Numbered from the stretch's first letter, positions 43,721 through 56,487 are shown. The stretch is DNA of 64,000 nucleotides from Selaginella moellendorffii (GCF_000143415.4 NW_003314266.1:1136767-1200766), one strand, 5' to 3'. Notes: generated by a model not told the origin, from the sequence alone. Numbers and translations: made by a program.

Positions 43721-45430
43721 TAGATCTAACTACAATGTAGACTACCTTCCATAGATTTTATTGTGAGAATGAAGTGGTCAGTTATATGGATCTCCAAAAA
43801 GTTTTAATACCACATTAAACTCTTAAGGGCATTCATGTATAAGCTAAACACAATGGACATCCTTATTTAATGCAAATAGTGCATTCAATCTATTTAACTC
43901 CTTGATAGTCTGCAAGAATAATGACATATTTATTCAATGACTACTAATGGTGTGTTAATTTGTTGTAGCTATTGAAATAATTTATCATAGGAAACTGTGT
44001 TGACTAAGTTTTATATATCAAGACAATCCCCTATACCATATTTTTGAATTGTCCATGAAGTTGTGAGTTTCATTGCTACAGTTATCATGTGTCATTCTGT
44101 TTTTTTAAATGCTATTAGAAAAGGGAGGGATTCCTTTGGCTTCAAAAAGTGCTAGTAACTATGCTAAGTTGGTACTTGAACGTATATAAAACACCTATTG
44201 TTATAGGATAAAATGTGATGAGCACATAGTGCATTAGGAAGTCATTATTTGTTACTGAATATTTGTTTCATTCCTCTCTAAGAAGGAACACTTGTCCCAT
44301 CAACTACACCCTTTTACTCTTTATAGTTGCAAATCTAAAAGAATGCCCTCTTGTGCCAATGATTCCTTCTTCCAATTAATACATCATTTTAGCAACACAC
44401 TTGTGAGATATGTTTACCCTCTATCATAGGTTCACTTTAGTAAAAAAGAATACCTTTCCAAAGTAGTTTATCAAACTATTAAGCTTAATTCCAGAAAGTA
44501 AAGCCAAATTGAAAAACTGTTACCAAGAATATATATTTTGAAATAGGGGCTAGATTAAAGTAAAGTAAGGAAACTTCATATGAGAAAAATATCCTTGAGA
44601 AAATTAAAAAAAACTGTAAGTATTTGAGTTTTGATTTCTTATTTACCCATCCCTCAAGTTAGTGACATGACTTTCTAGATGCCCAAAGTTAAATATCTTC
44701 TTGAAAACCCTATCATGCAAATACGTTAGCCAAGTAAATTCTATGGGACTTTCTTTTGGATTTCTTTTGTTTCCAAGGTCAAATAGTAGGAACATCAAGA
44801 ATACACTTCAGGAATGAGACTTCTTCAAAAGAGCATATAATTTTTACTACAACTTACTAATGATCCATCCAAGCTAATAATTTGAAATATATGTTATTCA
44901 TTTTTATTCATATTTTGGGTTTGTGTTTAATATATGTTATTTTATTAAAACTGACTAATTTATTTTAATGAAACATTAAAACCATAATTACATCTATCCA
45001 TAAAGTAAATTATATTAATCATGTAGCTTAATTTATAGTTGTAATAAATAATATAAAATTGTAAGTTTAAAGCTGATTAATTTAACTTTTAAATCGATTG
45101 TAAGAATTTCATTAGAAATATTAAATCAAGCTAAACAATATTATGCAGAAGATAATAAAATATTGTTTTTTATTCTTTGAATTTACTCTCACAGACAATT
45201 CACCTAAAATCATAATTATTTTCTATTTTTTAAATATTTATTTTCAGATATAACTATTTGATTTTGGTTTGATTTGTTTATTGATTTAGTATATATAAAA
45301 AAATTTTAATGTACTCTTAAATATCTCTTCTTTCTTTACAAATCCACAATAATAGTAGAATATGTTCTTATGAATATTTTTAATATAATATAATTTTTAT
45401 CAAACATCACAAAACTATGTAAGACAATGC
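43721..45430. other. AT-rich intergenic DNA
   Basis: No gene recognised. Strongly A/T between 44880 and 45400. Confidence 0.5.
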
Positions 45431-46215
45431 ATATGGCTTTTACCTTCAAGGCTTTGTTGTAAGCAGTGTTGGGGAAGTTGATGGGGAAAGCCTGAATGCC
45501 TTGGTTGACAATGTAGTACAAGGAGAAAATCTCATCCACATCGAGACTGGAGTCTTTCCTATATAAAATGTAGAGGACAGTTAGAGTACGTGAACTGTCA
45601 TATCAGAAAAAACCAGTATCAAAGAGAAAATAAGACAGAGAGGAAGTAAACATCACTTACCCTTCTCATCTCAGTAAGAAGAACAATCTTATGCTCTGTA
45701 GGCCACCTTGCAAGGCATGCTGTTGTAGGGGCACGTACTGCTTAAGAGCTTTGGGATTGTTCACAGTGACTCAGTAAGCTTCTGGAGCTTCAAGTAGCTC
45801 TCTTCAGTTAATCTCGCAAAACAGATTTCGTCCAATGAGCACAACAGCGCTCTTTGGCCATCCTGTCTCAAAGCTGTCTTTGGAGAGCACGAATTTGCAT
45901 GCCTCTGGTGTGGCAACCAGGACGGTGGGCTGCTAGAACAGAAATGCCTTGTAAAACCCACTCGATTATACCTGAAACCAAGAAGTGACCCATGAAAGAG
46001 TATGGTAATCCAGACTTGAAGGCTCTGAGAAAAGCAGCCATGTTGATAAAGACGGGCCATCCAAGCGGACCCAGTGGAAGTGGAGGCTGTCCCGGCTTTA
46101 GCACCGGCTCATAGTACCACTTGTGTAAAAATCTCGAGAATGTCGGCAAAGCAGTCACTGCCATGTTGCTTTCCAGTGATAGAGGAGGAAGAACCCCATA
46201 ATGGTACAGCGTTGG
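45431..46215 (-). pseudogene. CYP88/CYP85-clan cytochrome P450 relic
   Basis: Minus strand from 46215: PPLPLGPLGWPVFINMAAFL, RAFKSGLPYSF (proline hinge and A helix), then after shifts PTVLVATPEACKFVLSKDSF, ETGWPKSAVVLIGRN, TEESYLKLQKLTES, PKALKQYVP, and a later exon SSLDVDEIFSLYYIVNQGIQ, AFPINFPNTAYNKALK ending at 45445. This order and the GxRAxPIxxPxxAYxxAL block match CYP88-type enzymes (ent-kaurenoic acid oxidases of gibberellin synthesis) or near kin. Stops and frame changes occur in each exon; I-helix and haem region are absent. Confidence 0.6.
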
Positions 46216-46849
46216 CACTCAACTATGGCGTCTGATTAATTGAGCAGCCAGTCACGTTCATATTAGTGGCTCCAGTGACGATAACTCGAGAGCACCACTG
46301 CTGTATTGGCAGTGCATTCCTCGTTGGGAAATTTCAAGCAAATACTGGATATTTTGATCGGCTCCAAAACTGTAAACACAAAATTTCAGGATTGTATCCC
46401 CAGGCAACCATAAATTCTCTGCCTTTCATTATTAGAGCTCAACACTGAATCTCAGTAGTTTCCAATCAAAAGAACCAAAATAAATAAATCCCAGCCTTTC
46501 TGCCACTCCTGGGAATAAGAAGGGAGACCTGCAATAGGAAAACCAGGCTGTAAAACACACAAGAACCTCCAAAAGCTCATTCATTGGAAATAAGAACAAC
46601 TACTTTTTCTAGAATTCGACATATTCTACTTTACCATAAATTACCTGGACACAGTGTCATGAGTTTAAGGTTGATTAAACCTGCAATCCTTAAACTCATG
46701 GTCTCATCCCCGACTTCTGTAGCAATAGCTCCTCCCATGGATATGCTTAGAGTGTCCGAATGTCTACTTCAATGCCATAATTTCTCGCAAAGACAATGAA
46801 ACTATGAAACGATAGCAATGAAACTATAACTCTGATATCATGTCCTGCA
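46216..46849. other. Intergenic, no gene seen
   Basis: Mixed noncoding sequence between the P450 relic and the PurL relic. Short open frames only. Confidence 0.4.
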
Positions 46850-47585
46850 GAAATAAGTTTCTTGCCAATAAGGTCTGTCCGCAGAAAGAAAACCGATGAA
46901 TGACATGATCACCTGTGTCGCATTGAAGGCACGTTTTAAATATTTCAACGTCCAGGCAAGTATCACTAATCCGCATAGTGGAAGCTAGCAAGGAAAGAAA
47001 ACCACAGTTTGTCTGACCTGATAAAAAAATTGGGCCAGTGCAAAACCTCCTAGACGACCTTTGCCAGTCCCAACAAAAGAACAACTTCCTCTCCAATCTG
47101 GAAGAAGCAAGTAATCAGATTTGAATGAAAGGATATGAATTTCAGTACCTTCAAATCAGGGGTGACGATGAGTGTAATGTCTGGACAAGTTACATACGAC
47201 TAATGACGAGATTCGCAAGTGCCTTGACAGTTTCACCACCTGCTTGAACAGCCATTGACAAGCTGTCCTTTCCACCTTCTATTGCAACCTCAAGCTCGAT
47301 CACAGTGTCACGAAGAGCAACAGCAGGATTGTACATATATTTCGGAATCAAGTTCAACCTGCAAAGTTAAACAGATCATAAGGTGTGTAAACACAATTAA
47401 GATGAGAGTACCTTAGCCCAAACAAGATTCGTCAAAGCTTCTCCAAGCGCCAGCCTAGCCATAGCTGCAGCATTCAGCAGTCCCTGCAAATTGTCTTCAG
47501 AAAAAAGTAAAGAATTTTAAATCTACCTTGATCGGTTGTTCACCAATAGCGCATGCAGCATGTTGCACTTAGCAAGCTTGGACAC
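46850..47585 (-). pseudogene. FGAM synthase (PurL) relic
   Basis: Exon-like pieces on the minus strand, separated by intron-like gaps with GT-AG borders: HAACAIGEQPIK (about 47530-47565), GLLNAAAMARLALGEALTNL VWAK (about 47410-47480), IPKYMYNPAVALRDTVIELE, VAIEGGKDSLSMAVQAGGET, VKALANLVIS (about 47205-47350), YVTCPDITLIVTPDLK (about 47150-47200) and VGTGKGRLGGFALAQ (about 47040-47080). They fall in the order of the ATP-binding/FGAM synthase domain of phosphoribosylformylglycinamidine synthase, the fourth step of purine synthesis. Stops and shifts after this region, and loss of the rest of the very long protein, make it a pseudogene. Confidence 0.7.
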
Positions 47586-48314
47586 ATCCTTGACATGTTC
47601 ATGGAGTCACATGAAACCATGGAGTTTGTGGATGCGTCGCTTCTTCCACCTCACAGCCAGCTCCTGGAGAACGTTTGTGGCTTGCAGAGACTTTGGAATC
47701 TGGCCGGATGGGAAATACAGGGGCGAGGATCCGGCCAGCACACAGCAAAAATGTTTAGAGACAAACCAATGACAAAGGTTTTTTTGCACCTTGGGTTTGC
47801 AATAATCTATGAAAGACCATCGCAGTCTCTTGATCTTCCAAAGTCATTTCAAACAATGACATGACCACTGAGTGAGTATAAATATCCTTCCTTCAACAAG
47901 ACTGTATGGCACAGAAAATGTGGCGAACAGGAGTGGTTGCCAGTGGGGAAGTCGTCATGGAGCTGGAGCTTATGTTCTTCAGACTGTCCACCTTTGACCT
48001 GTCCCAGGCAAGGTGCGTGTGTCGCGAATAGCGATGAGCAATCCACGATCCTGGCTTTCGCAAATGGTATGCACACGCCCACCAAAGGCAGCTTGTCCTG
48101 TATGAATTTGCCCGATTGCCCTAAAAAATTTCACTTGATTTGGAGCGTCATTAATTGAAGCGTTGCCACTCCTTTAGCACTTCATCCATGCCATCTATTT
48201 GAAGTTTTTGAATTTCAGCCATTAGATTATAAGCATATTCAGAAATAATATTCTAAAAATGGAATAAAAGACGCCGGATGCCATATGCCAATAGCATGTT
48301 TAAATAAGGGAGTA
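47586..48314. other. Region with possible further PurL debris
   Basis: Minus-strand frames are open for 60-78 codons (47607-47789, 47849-48085) but I could not match them to PurL or any other family with confidence. Confidence 0.3.
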
Positions 48315-48430
48315 CTAGCAAAAGTCCCAGCTACGCTGGGAGCATCGTGTTTATTCTTGATATTTTAGTATTTCAAAAAGTTGAAATCATAATTATAATT
48401 TTAATATAATCATAATTATAACATACATAG
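48315..48430 (-). mobile_element. Helitron-like 3' terminal segment, copy 2
   Basis: On the minus strand: hairpin CCCAGCGTAGCTGGG (48340-48326), 7-base spacer ACTTTTG, CTAG (48318-48315), then T. The subterminal part (48340-48430) shares the pattern of a tattttagtatttcaaaaagtt-like block with the copies at 51658 and 52444. The 5' end was not located. Confidence 0.6.
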
Positions 48431-49513
48431 TTAACATAACATAACATAATATTTATATTCAAAATCCCTTCTACAAATATAACATAATAAATAATATAAT
48501 AAATTTAACTTATAACATAATATAACATTTAAAACTCTTAGTGCTGCATGATCTTCTATAAATGGAATATTTTGCTGTGGGATTCCATGGCCAGATGAGT
48601 CAATTAAATATTGAGGCTTGGTAACTATTTTTTTATTTGAAATCTCCATATAATTGATCTACAATTTTTCCTCTTAATAAAAAATGTGTTTCTTAAGGAC
48701 ACTAAAGTATAATGATTTCAAAAATAAAGATTTAAAACTCACTTAAACTATATACATCTTATAAAATTAAAAAAATATAACAATTTTTATGGAGTTTTAT
48801 TTTTCATCTCTTTAGATTGAAAGTTTTGGAATTTCATGATACTAAGTGATAAAAATTACCTTTATGTGCTATATTTTTTAGAATAATTTCAAAATTATAC
48901 ATATTTATCTTTGATATTCCCTTATTCCTAATACTTATATTCTCACATTTTGAGAGTAATATTTAATATTAGAAGTATTCTACTTTATATCATTAGCATT
49001 ATTTCTGTATGTGTTTTTTAATAGAGAGAATGCTAATGTAAAATAAGTTATTATCTCTCTATTTCATGGATTTATATTTAAAATTAAGGCTTTATTACAA
49101 TATTTTAAAGGCTGATATTTTATAATGATAAATGAATGGCAAGGTTTTACTCTATATTGAGGTAATAATGATATATAAACTTTTTCTTTATTCTAAAAAT
49201 ATAAAATACCAGAAAATTCATAAATGGTATATAGATAGATTTAATATAATTAAATTTCAATTGATGGTGAATCACATTTCTTTAGATGGTTCTTGTACTG
49301 ATGTTGTCTCAATGATATTTATACCTTATTATTTTTGTCATGTATAATTACAATGTAAGAAAAAATGTTAGAAAATTTATGATATTACATAAATCTTAGA
49401 CTACATTTGAGCCAATTGAAATCTCAATATGTTTAATCATTGATGATTGTATTAATAGTCATATAAATTTGTATACTTTTGTTGATAATATGAAAAAAGA
49501 GAAATCTCAGTCT
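48431..49513. other. AT-rich DNA, probably Helitron-like interior
   Basis: Strongly A/T with short open frames only. No protein domain. Confidence 0.35.
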
Positions 49514-49625
49514 AAGAAGTGAAGCTGGGAGTGTCATATACATTTTAGTTGTTTAGTAATTTGGAAAAGTTCCTTATTCGGCTTTTCATTTCTATTGTTT
49601 CTTTATATTTAAAAAGTTAAGAAAC
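49514..49625 (-). mobile_element. Helitron-like subterminal fragment, copy 3
   Basis: aagctgggagtgtcatatac followed by attttagttgtttagtaatt matches the block at 51666 (gctgggagtgtcatgtacat), but the terminal CTAG and half of the hairpin are gone. Confidence 0.5.
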
Positions 49626-51646
49626 ATATATATAAGATATTCAAGCATAAGACTTAATAGGTTGTATGTTGAAAGTTTTGAAAGTGAAGGTATGGCAAAG
49701 CACACCTGATTGTAAGAACAACTTGAGCCTTTTCTGTACCATGATATTTTAATACATATTCTATAATTATATTAACCTTGAAGGACATTTCATTGGTATT
49801 TACCAATAGCACATCAAGATTGTAAACATCTATCACTTTGGTTCAATGCTATTATCTTGAATCACTGACACAACTTTGCAATTTCTTGAGATTGCCCAGA
49901 TGTTCTTCTAGCAGCTTGTTGAGTAGAGCATTAGCTTGTAGTTATCTGCTTGAGAAGTGTTCACCACATTGAGCTAATGTCCACATGTTATTGCCTCAAC
50001 AATCCATACATGTTGGGCTTGTAGAATTGTTTGAAGTATACAAAGCAGTGTCGCCCATGCAATGCAATTATATTCATCTCTTTCCAAGACAAATCTTGTG
50101 CTAATAAAACAAATGTTGATCTGAAGAAGCAACCACTATCTTTCATAATTATTTTATTGTCATTGATGACAAGGGTAGGATAAAATCAGCAATGGTAGAG
50201 GATTCTATTGATCATCCACTGGATTGCGTATCTTGGCTATTGGATGCATCCCCATATAAGCACCATCCACTACATAGAGTTGGCCATCCATAACCATATA
50301 TGCACACAACTTTCAAGGACACAACATTGATGCCAAAGAACTCCATCGATTCATGTGTAGATCAATATAGAACTTTCTGTCAAGAACTTGACACACAAAT
50401 TCTCCTATGTACTATAATCATCCACACTTTCTTGGCACTTCTAGGATTGAATGATCAAGACCTCTTTCCCATGTTTGAGAAACATTGTTACCACCAGTAC
50501 ACCTTCAATCAATCCTTATACAGAACAATTGTCATAAAACTTGGCATTGGAGACAAGATTCCTCCACACTCTGTTCATTTTATGCATTTGCCCGTGGGTT
50601 GATAATGGCACTCACAAGAGGCACCGGTACCCAGCATCATCATCTAATACAGGAATTAGTGTTGTTGTTGCCATGGTTGAGGGACCTATTTGCCCTGAAT
50701 TCAAGAGGCAGACTGTTCATCTCATCACCATTGCTGCCCATTACACACTTTATTATGGATCATTCCATGTACTATTAACCTCAAAGAAAAGTTACCTACC
50801 TGATCATTGCCCTAGCTTTCTTGACATTGATTTGCTCCTGGCCATGACATACCTTCCTCTTGCTATAGCAATTCTCTAGCATTGCCTACCTCTATTCAAT
50901 GTATCTCTCACATTCTCCTTGATGCCCATACCCAAGAATCAATAGTGCAAGTTCAACACCTAAAATAGGTTTTCTTTGTCATGTTACTGAATAAAAAAGG
51001 GCCATAACATGTATAAAGTTTTTTTTTTTATTTCCTACAACATTCACAGCTCCAATGGTTTTATATTGGACATTTGATTCTTATACAAGGAAAATATGTG
51101 GTTGAGGGAGATTAAATTTTATATTAGTTTTTTATTTTATTTTATTTTATTTTATTAGTGAGCTGTATTGGATTGAGTCTTTATAAAGTTTACAACATGT
51201 TTGAGATAACTATTTATCATGACACTTATATGAGCTTGGTTTACAAAGGTTATAGCCAATGAAATATAGAGGATTATAATTAAAGTTTGAACCTGCATAA
51301 AATTAACCATACCATTTGTTAACCATTTGTTAACTTGCATGGTTATGCTAATGTTATGTTAAATATTCTTGAGCAAGCCTGCCTTAGAGGATACTCATTT
51401 TCCACAAGAATTGTATTATATGCTAGATTATGCTATTTCCAGAAATCCTGCCAAGAGAGAAAAAGAAAAATTATCAAAGAATCTGATAATTGACTAACAA
51501 AGAGAAAGGTACTGACTACTTGTAGTGAGTTGTCACAGAAACTTGTGATCTAGCAACCCTAGAATGCATGGTCAATAGAGATATCTGAAACAAACCCTAC
51601 ATGCTAAAATGACTGCTATTGGCAATATATTCAATCACACTCATCC
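49626..51646. other. Noncoding/decayed transposon DNA
   Basis: Two plus-strand frames of about 100 codons (50300-50602, 50541-50879) have no recognisable domain. On the minus strand around 50250-50300 the words LYVVDGAYMGMHPI could be a scrap of a PIF-type transposase, too short to call. A (TTTTA)n microsatellite lies at about 51128-51157. Confidence 0.35.
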
Positions 51647-51850
51647 AAGGCACAAGTCCCAGCTTTGCTGGGAGTGTCATGTACATTTTTGTTATTTAGT
51701 AATTCTGAAAAGTTCATATTCATCTTTATATTTGAAAAGTTCATACTAATCATAACATACATAACAATTCTAATATAAAAACACACATCAGAGATATTTA
51801 GCACCTTTAGTGGTTTGGACAAGACTGCCAATTTGGGATATATCATCATT
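51647..51850 (-). mobile_element. Helitron-like 3' terminal segment, copy 4
   Basis: Hairpin CCCAGC...GCTGGG at 51658-51672 and the subterminal block gtcatgtacatttttgttat. The expected CTAG reads CTTG on the minus strand and the spacer is 8 instead of 7, so this end is degraded. Confidence 0.5.
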
Positions 51851-52443
51851 CATCATACAAGTGTAATTAACTTTTATAATGTAGTATCAGAAATTAGATG
51901 GAGATATAGAAATATAAGTAGCTTTACATATGACAATTCATTTTCTTGACATGACAAGCCAGTTCCCATGTGTTCTTAACCAAACTCTAGTTAAAAAATC
52001 AAATGAGAATATCTATTAGATATCAACTACTATTGTACAAATTATGTGTAGTACTGAACATCCAAGAGCAGCATTAACAACACCGATGCTAAGTGGTGGC
52101 AGAATTAGGAATGTCATATAACTTTGGTAAATAACCATAAATCATCATGGTAAATCACCATAGGATAAAGGGTGAAAACCACGTATGCTACAATAATTTC
52201 TCATACACAAGATAAATGCTAAATTGGTCAACTCATTATATTGAGAACTAACTTTTTATGTGTCATGAATCTATTATAGAGAATTAATTATCACTATATA
52301 AGATCACAGTTACCATTAATAATAATTTTTGTGATTGAGTTACTCTAGAGTAAATATATATTTACAAACACTTCTTGATGCATCATAGTTATTTATAGTT
52401 AGATACAGAACTTTTAGCTATAAAAATTTCCAAATATATATTT
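51851..52443. other. AT-rich noncoding DNA
   Basis: No gene recognised; possibly interior of the neighbouring Helitron-like copies. Confidence 0.35.
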
Positions 52444-52560
52444 TCTGGGAGTGTCATGTACATTTCTGTTATTTAGTAATTTCTAAAATTTTATATTCAT
52501 CTTTATATATAAAATGTTCATATTAATCTTAACATGCATAACAAACTTTTCTGAAACCTT
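52444..52560 (-). mobile_element. Helitron-like subterminal fragment, copy 5
   Basis: ctgggagtgtcatgtacatt and ttatttagtaatttctaaaa match 51668 onwards at high identity, then tatattcatctttatata. The hairpin's left arm and terminus are absent. Confidence 0.55.
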
Positions 52561-54611
52561 TATCGAAAGGCTAACACTATTAGTCATAGTTTTTAAAAAA
52601 ATAGTCTACTTTTGTAATAATATGCAAAAAGGAGAAAATTAATGGATGAATCATGAGCTAAAAACCCCACTTTTATTAAATAATTAAATTAATAATTAAT
52701 TAATCATAAATTATATAGTATTTATTAATACATTATCATTCTTGTCAGAAACTATATAATAGTGCAATAATGATTTGGAAATATTTAATTAATTTAATAA
52801 TTTTAAATGAAAATAACAAATAATATATTATTATATTCTTTGTTGATAATATTCTACTTAAATATTTTATTTTAATATTATAAATATTCTTTTATGAATA
52901 AATATACTTTAAATGATTTTATAATTCTTCACTTTACTTTCTTATTAAATTTTCAAGTTTTAATAGAATTGGGCTTTCAAAGAATTCTTTCTTTATATTT
53001 AGTAAATTTTAGTCAAGCTGATATAGAAATATTATATTATCATTTATATTTTGTTACTTTAGTGGTGTTAGTAGTGTTTCAATAACATTTTTGGAATTAT
53101 TTTAAAAAAGACCAACCGTCTATGGTCAGAGACAATTATACAATTACATGGTTATTTGATCAAAGAAAAGCTAGAATGTTTTATATGGAGTTTCTTATAT
53201 TCCTGTTTGATATATAAATAGAAATACTATAATTATAAAATGTTTTTGGTTTTCTTATGTAAACAAATTGGGTAGTTGATGTACCTAGATTATACTTAGG
53301 TATTTGGGATATTCTACTATCTAATAGTTGTTATTCATTATGATTAGTCTTTTATTTATAATTTTGAAATGTGTTTAGAATTTATAGACTTTCCCAGATA
53401 CATATTGTATACTCTAGTTTATTCTACCATCTAATAATTGATATACAATAAGATTAATCTTGCAAACTAAGTGTTTCTCTATGTAACACACTGTTATTTC
53501 ATGTTATATATCTGTGTTTGCCATAACAGTTTTTTAGTAACATAATTATCACAATGAAGGTTGAAACTCATATTCTTTACTGTTCATATATACTTTTTTG
53601 ATATTTCATAGGGCTTGATCTTCAGAGATGCCAAGTAGCATTGGATACCATTCCATTGCATGTCCCACAACCAGAGCAAAATCACCATAAGACAATAACC
53701 AGCCTCAGCCTACTTTGGTCATATTATAGCAATAGATCATGGTGGTTCGATAATAGATCATTGTTCCCAGCAATCTCCTAATGTTTTGCATTACTATAAC
53801 GTTTATCAGTGGGTTCTGTTAAAGCTAGAAAACAGAGCAAGGACTTAAATCCATTAGCTGTAAATGAATTGTTACCTTCTTTTATAATATTGCAGCTCTA
53901 GGCAATGTGATATCTTCAAAATTGGGAAAAATAAAAAAGAACTACATCAAGGGCCTAAAGCTTCCATCTACTGCTCTATACTTCCTTGGAGATTCCCTTC
54001 CTTGTATAATTTCCTATGCTCTACTCTAACAGCTAAGAAGACCTCCCCTAGTGAGCACATGTTTCCTTCAGAAGCTCGCTTTTGTTACTGCTGCTCTTAC
54101 CAAAAGGACAAGAAGAGGTAAAAAAAACAATAAGAGGCCAGGTGAGCAATGAGGCCGTGGTTGTGAAGTGGAGGTGATAGGCTCTGTAGAAGTGGAAGAT
54201 TGCTTCCTGGGGTTTTCAAGGCTGCAGAACTTAAGCCTCTAGTTGGAGACGTGACTCTGACTTGTGAACTCTCTTGGGTAGGTCAGCTTTATAAATCTGT
54301 GAAACAAAGAGCTAAACTTCCACTTTGGATTAACAATAAAACTGGAAAAACAGGAACTTTAATGAACCGGAAAGCATGAGAGTGAGGCACTCACTACTTA
54401 GCACGTCGCTTGGATTACCTCGTTGAGCTGGGTGTGAAGATATTTGGAATTCACCAGTGGACATCTTGAGCAGAGGCTGCCAGAGCAATTGTAGTCGGGT
54501 CTTTGGCAACTGGAGAGCTCAATCAATCTCTTTGGCTGAAGTTACTCTAGATTATTTTTCAGTGGCTCCTCGATATTGATATCGATAAGATCGTTTGCTG
54601 GAAGGATCTCC
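52561..54611. other. AT-rich to mixed noncoding DNA
   Basis: 52561-53560 is nearly pure A/T. 53600-54600 is more balanced and may contain 3' exons of the HAD relic to its right (a minus-strand piece KDLEEILPANDLIDINIEEP at about 54565-54625), which I cannot assign. Confidence 0.35.
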
Positions 54612-55524
54612 TCAAGATCTTTGCGGACCAGTGATCGAACAGAGAGGGGTGCTCGGCTGTGATGTGTTACCACCACCACATTCTGCATAAACCCTAGCCT
54701 TAACCATTCCATCTCGTGGCCACTCTAGTCTCTGGGACAAAGGATCTAGCTCGCGGCCACTCTGGTCTCCAGGACAAAGGATCCAGCTCCCAATCCGTGG
54801 TGGAGTCCATTCCATCCTCTTCTGTGACAACTGCCTAGAGTTAACAACTATTGTATTAAAACCATGCACAACGTGTCTAACAGCCTCACTCTTGTCGAGA
54901 CCCATTCTGATGAGTGCATCCAACAGCTAATCTGATCCATTGTGGAGGCAACAGCACAAGGAACTCCCGCTGAATAAAGAGCTGCCAGCCATTCTCGTGG
55001 GCCAGCACTTGCAAAACAAGTTTCATGACAAACTGTAAACCTTGGATAGCTCTGTATATTTCTGATAGCCAATTCATCAATCCATACTCCGCCCAAGCTA
55101 GCTGGGAAAACAAAGTTACATTTCACTCTAACCTCTTCAGACTAACCACCCTTTTCAGGTCATGCTTGGAGGTACTACAAACGATCAATTGCCACTTCTC
55201 CTTATCCAGATCATCTCCAATAATTTTTTCTGCAAAAATGGTGAAAACAAAAAATCGATATAAAAAAGAGACCTTCCTCCAACGATGTCCCAGTCTCTGC
55301 AGTTCCTGGGACTTTGTCAAGTCGGGAGTGGACTTGTACACGTCCATGGCTGTAACGCTTGAAAGCTGATGCCAGTCGGCACTCATGGCAAGATCTAAAA
55401 CAAAAGGGACCTCAGCAGTAGTGATCTCGTCCAGGAGGGTGCCAAGAGCTGGTCGAGAGTGATCGGCAGCCTGTTGTCGCGGCCTGGGACTCTTGTGAGC
55501 CAGATTGTGCACGATAATTACCAA
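54612..55524 (-). pseudogene. HAD-superfamily hydrolase relic
   Basis: Minus-strand frames include REWLAALYSAGVPCAVASTM (about 54925-54985), then LLDALIRMGLDKSE (about 54885-54925) and upstream LLDKEKWQLIV / KHDLKR (about 55145-55200). The WLxAxxxAxVPCAVxSxxD then LxRMGLxK pattern is that of the cap/core junction in plant HAD hydrolases. The DxDGT nucleophile and the KxxD end motifs are not found, and frames change between pieces, so I read it as a decayed copy. Duplicated gcggccactct words at about 54715 and 54753 mark a small tandem repeat. Confidence 0.4.
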
Positions 55525-56387
55525 GTCAAGGCTTTATATGGATCTGCTCTCAACAAACCATTCTTCAGCTGCTCTTCTTCATATGATAGGTCCTATATAG
55601 AACCAATTGGTAAACCAATCAAAGCAGAGTAAGGAAGAAATTTTTACCTGAAAGTTAACGCCTACTGAATCTATGTATCCTACACTGCATGAAACGCTTT
55701 CATGACACTTGATGTCTGGAAAAAAAATTGTTGATATCAGTGTTCATGCTATGCCACCACAGTGCATAATATGGAGGTCTTTCCAGCACCCTGCCATGCC
55801 ACTTGATTAGTAACATACGTGATTAATTAAAAAAAGTGATTTACCTCCAAACAAGAAGTCGTACCCATTTTTAGTTTCATAGACACGCTCTTCGTCACAG
55901 AGTTAGTGCTACATAGTATAGTAGCTTGACTTAGACCTTCCACAGAAATATTAAGACTCTTCACACCCTCACTGTCCACAAAACCTTTTCTACATGAGTT
56001 TTCAAGATTGTAGCACACCTGCACATTACCTGACGGGAATGAGCAACAAGACCTTGAGCAGCTCATCGTCTGAGGAACCAGAGGAGATGACTCAGATGCT
56101 GGAGCTGGTTGTCGTTCCAGATTGGTTCTTCACTTCTCTGGAATTTTTTCTGGGCTACGAGAAGAGTGCCTCCATGGTTTATAGTCAGGTATATTGAGTT
56201 GCCTCCCATTAATCGATGAGAAGTTCTACTGCTAACCTCTTCCAGAGTTTTGGTGTGGCTCCTTGAGAATCACTGGAGGATAATAACCGGAGGATGCAGC
56301 ACCGTCTTCTTCTTCTCCTTGCTCTTGGCTGGAGGTGCTAAGAAAAGAAGCATTCATAATTCCAGATTTACCTACCAATCCGTGGAA
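55525..56387. other. Unassigned region left of the gap
   Basis: A minus-strand open frame (55827-56066, 79 codons, Cys/Ser-rich) contains CRKGFVDSEGVKSL, and a second piece further left (about 55655-55715) reads CSVGYIDSVGVNF, a possible repeated unit split by an intron. I do not recognise it. Confidence 0.25.
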
Positions 56388-56487
56388 NNNNNNNNNNNNN
56401 NNNNNNNNNNNNNNNNNNNNNNNNNNNNNNNNNNNNNNNNNNNNNNNNNNNNNNNNNNNNNNNNNNNNNNNNNNNNNNNNNNNNNNN
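56388..56487. other. Assembly gap (100 N)
   Basis: A run of exactly 100 N, the usual placeholder for a gap of unknown size. Features next to it may be misjoined. Confidence 0.98.

Noticed and set aside
50250-50300. LYVVDGAYMGMHPI as a transposase fragment
   Set aside because: Too short and isolated to assign to PIF or any other family.
51128-51157. (TTTTA)n tract as a possible CRISPR-like or regulatory array
   Set aside because: A simple microsatellite without spacers in plant nuclear DNA.
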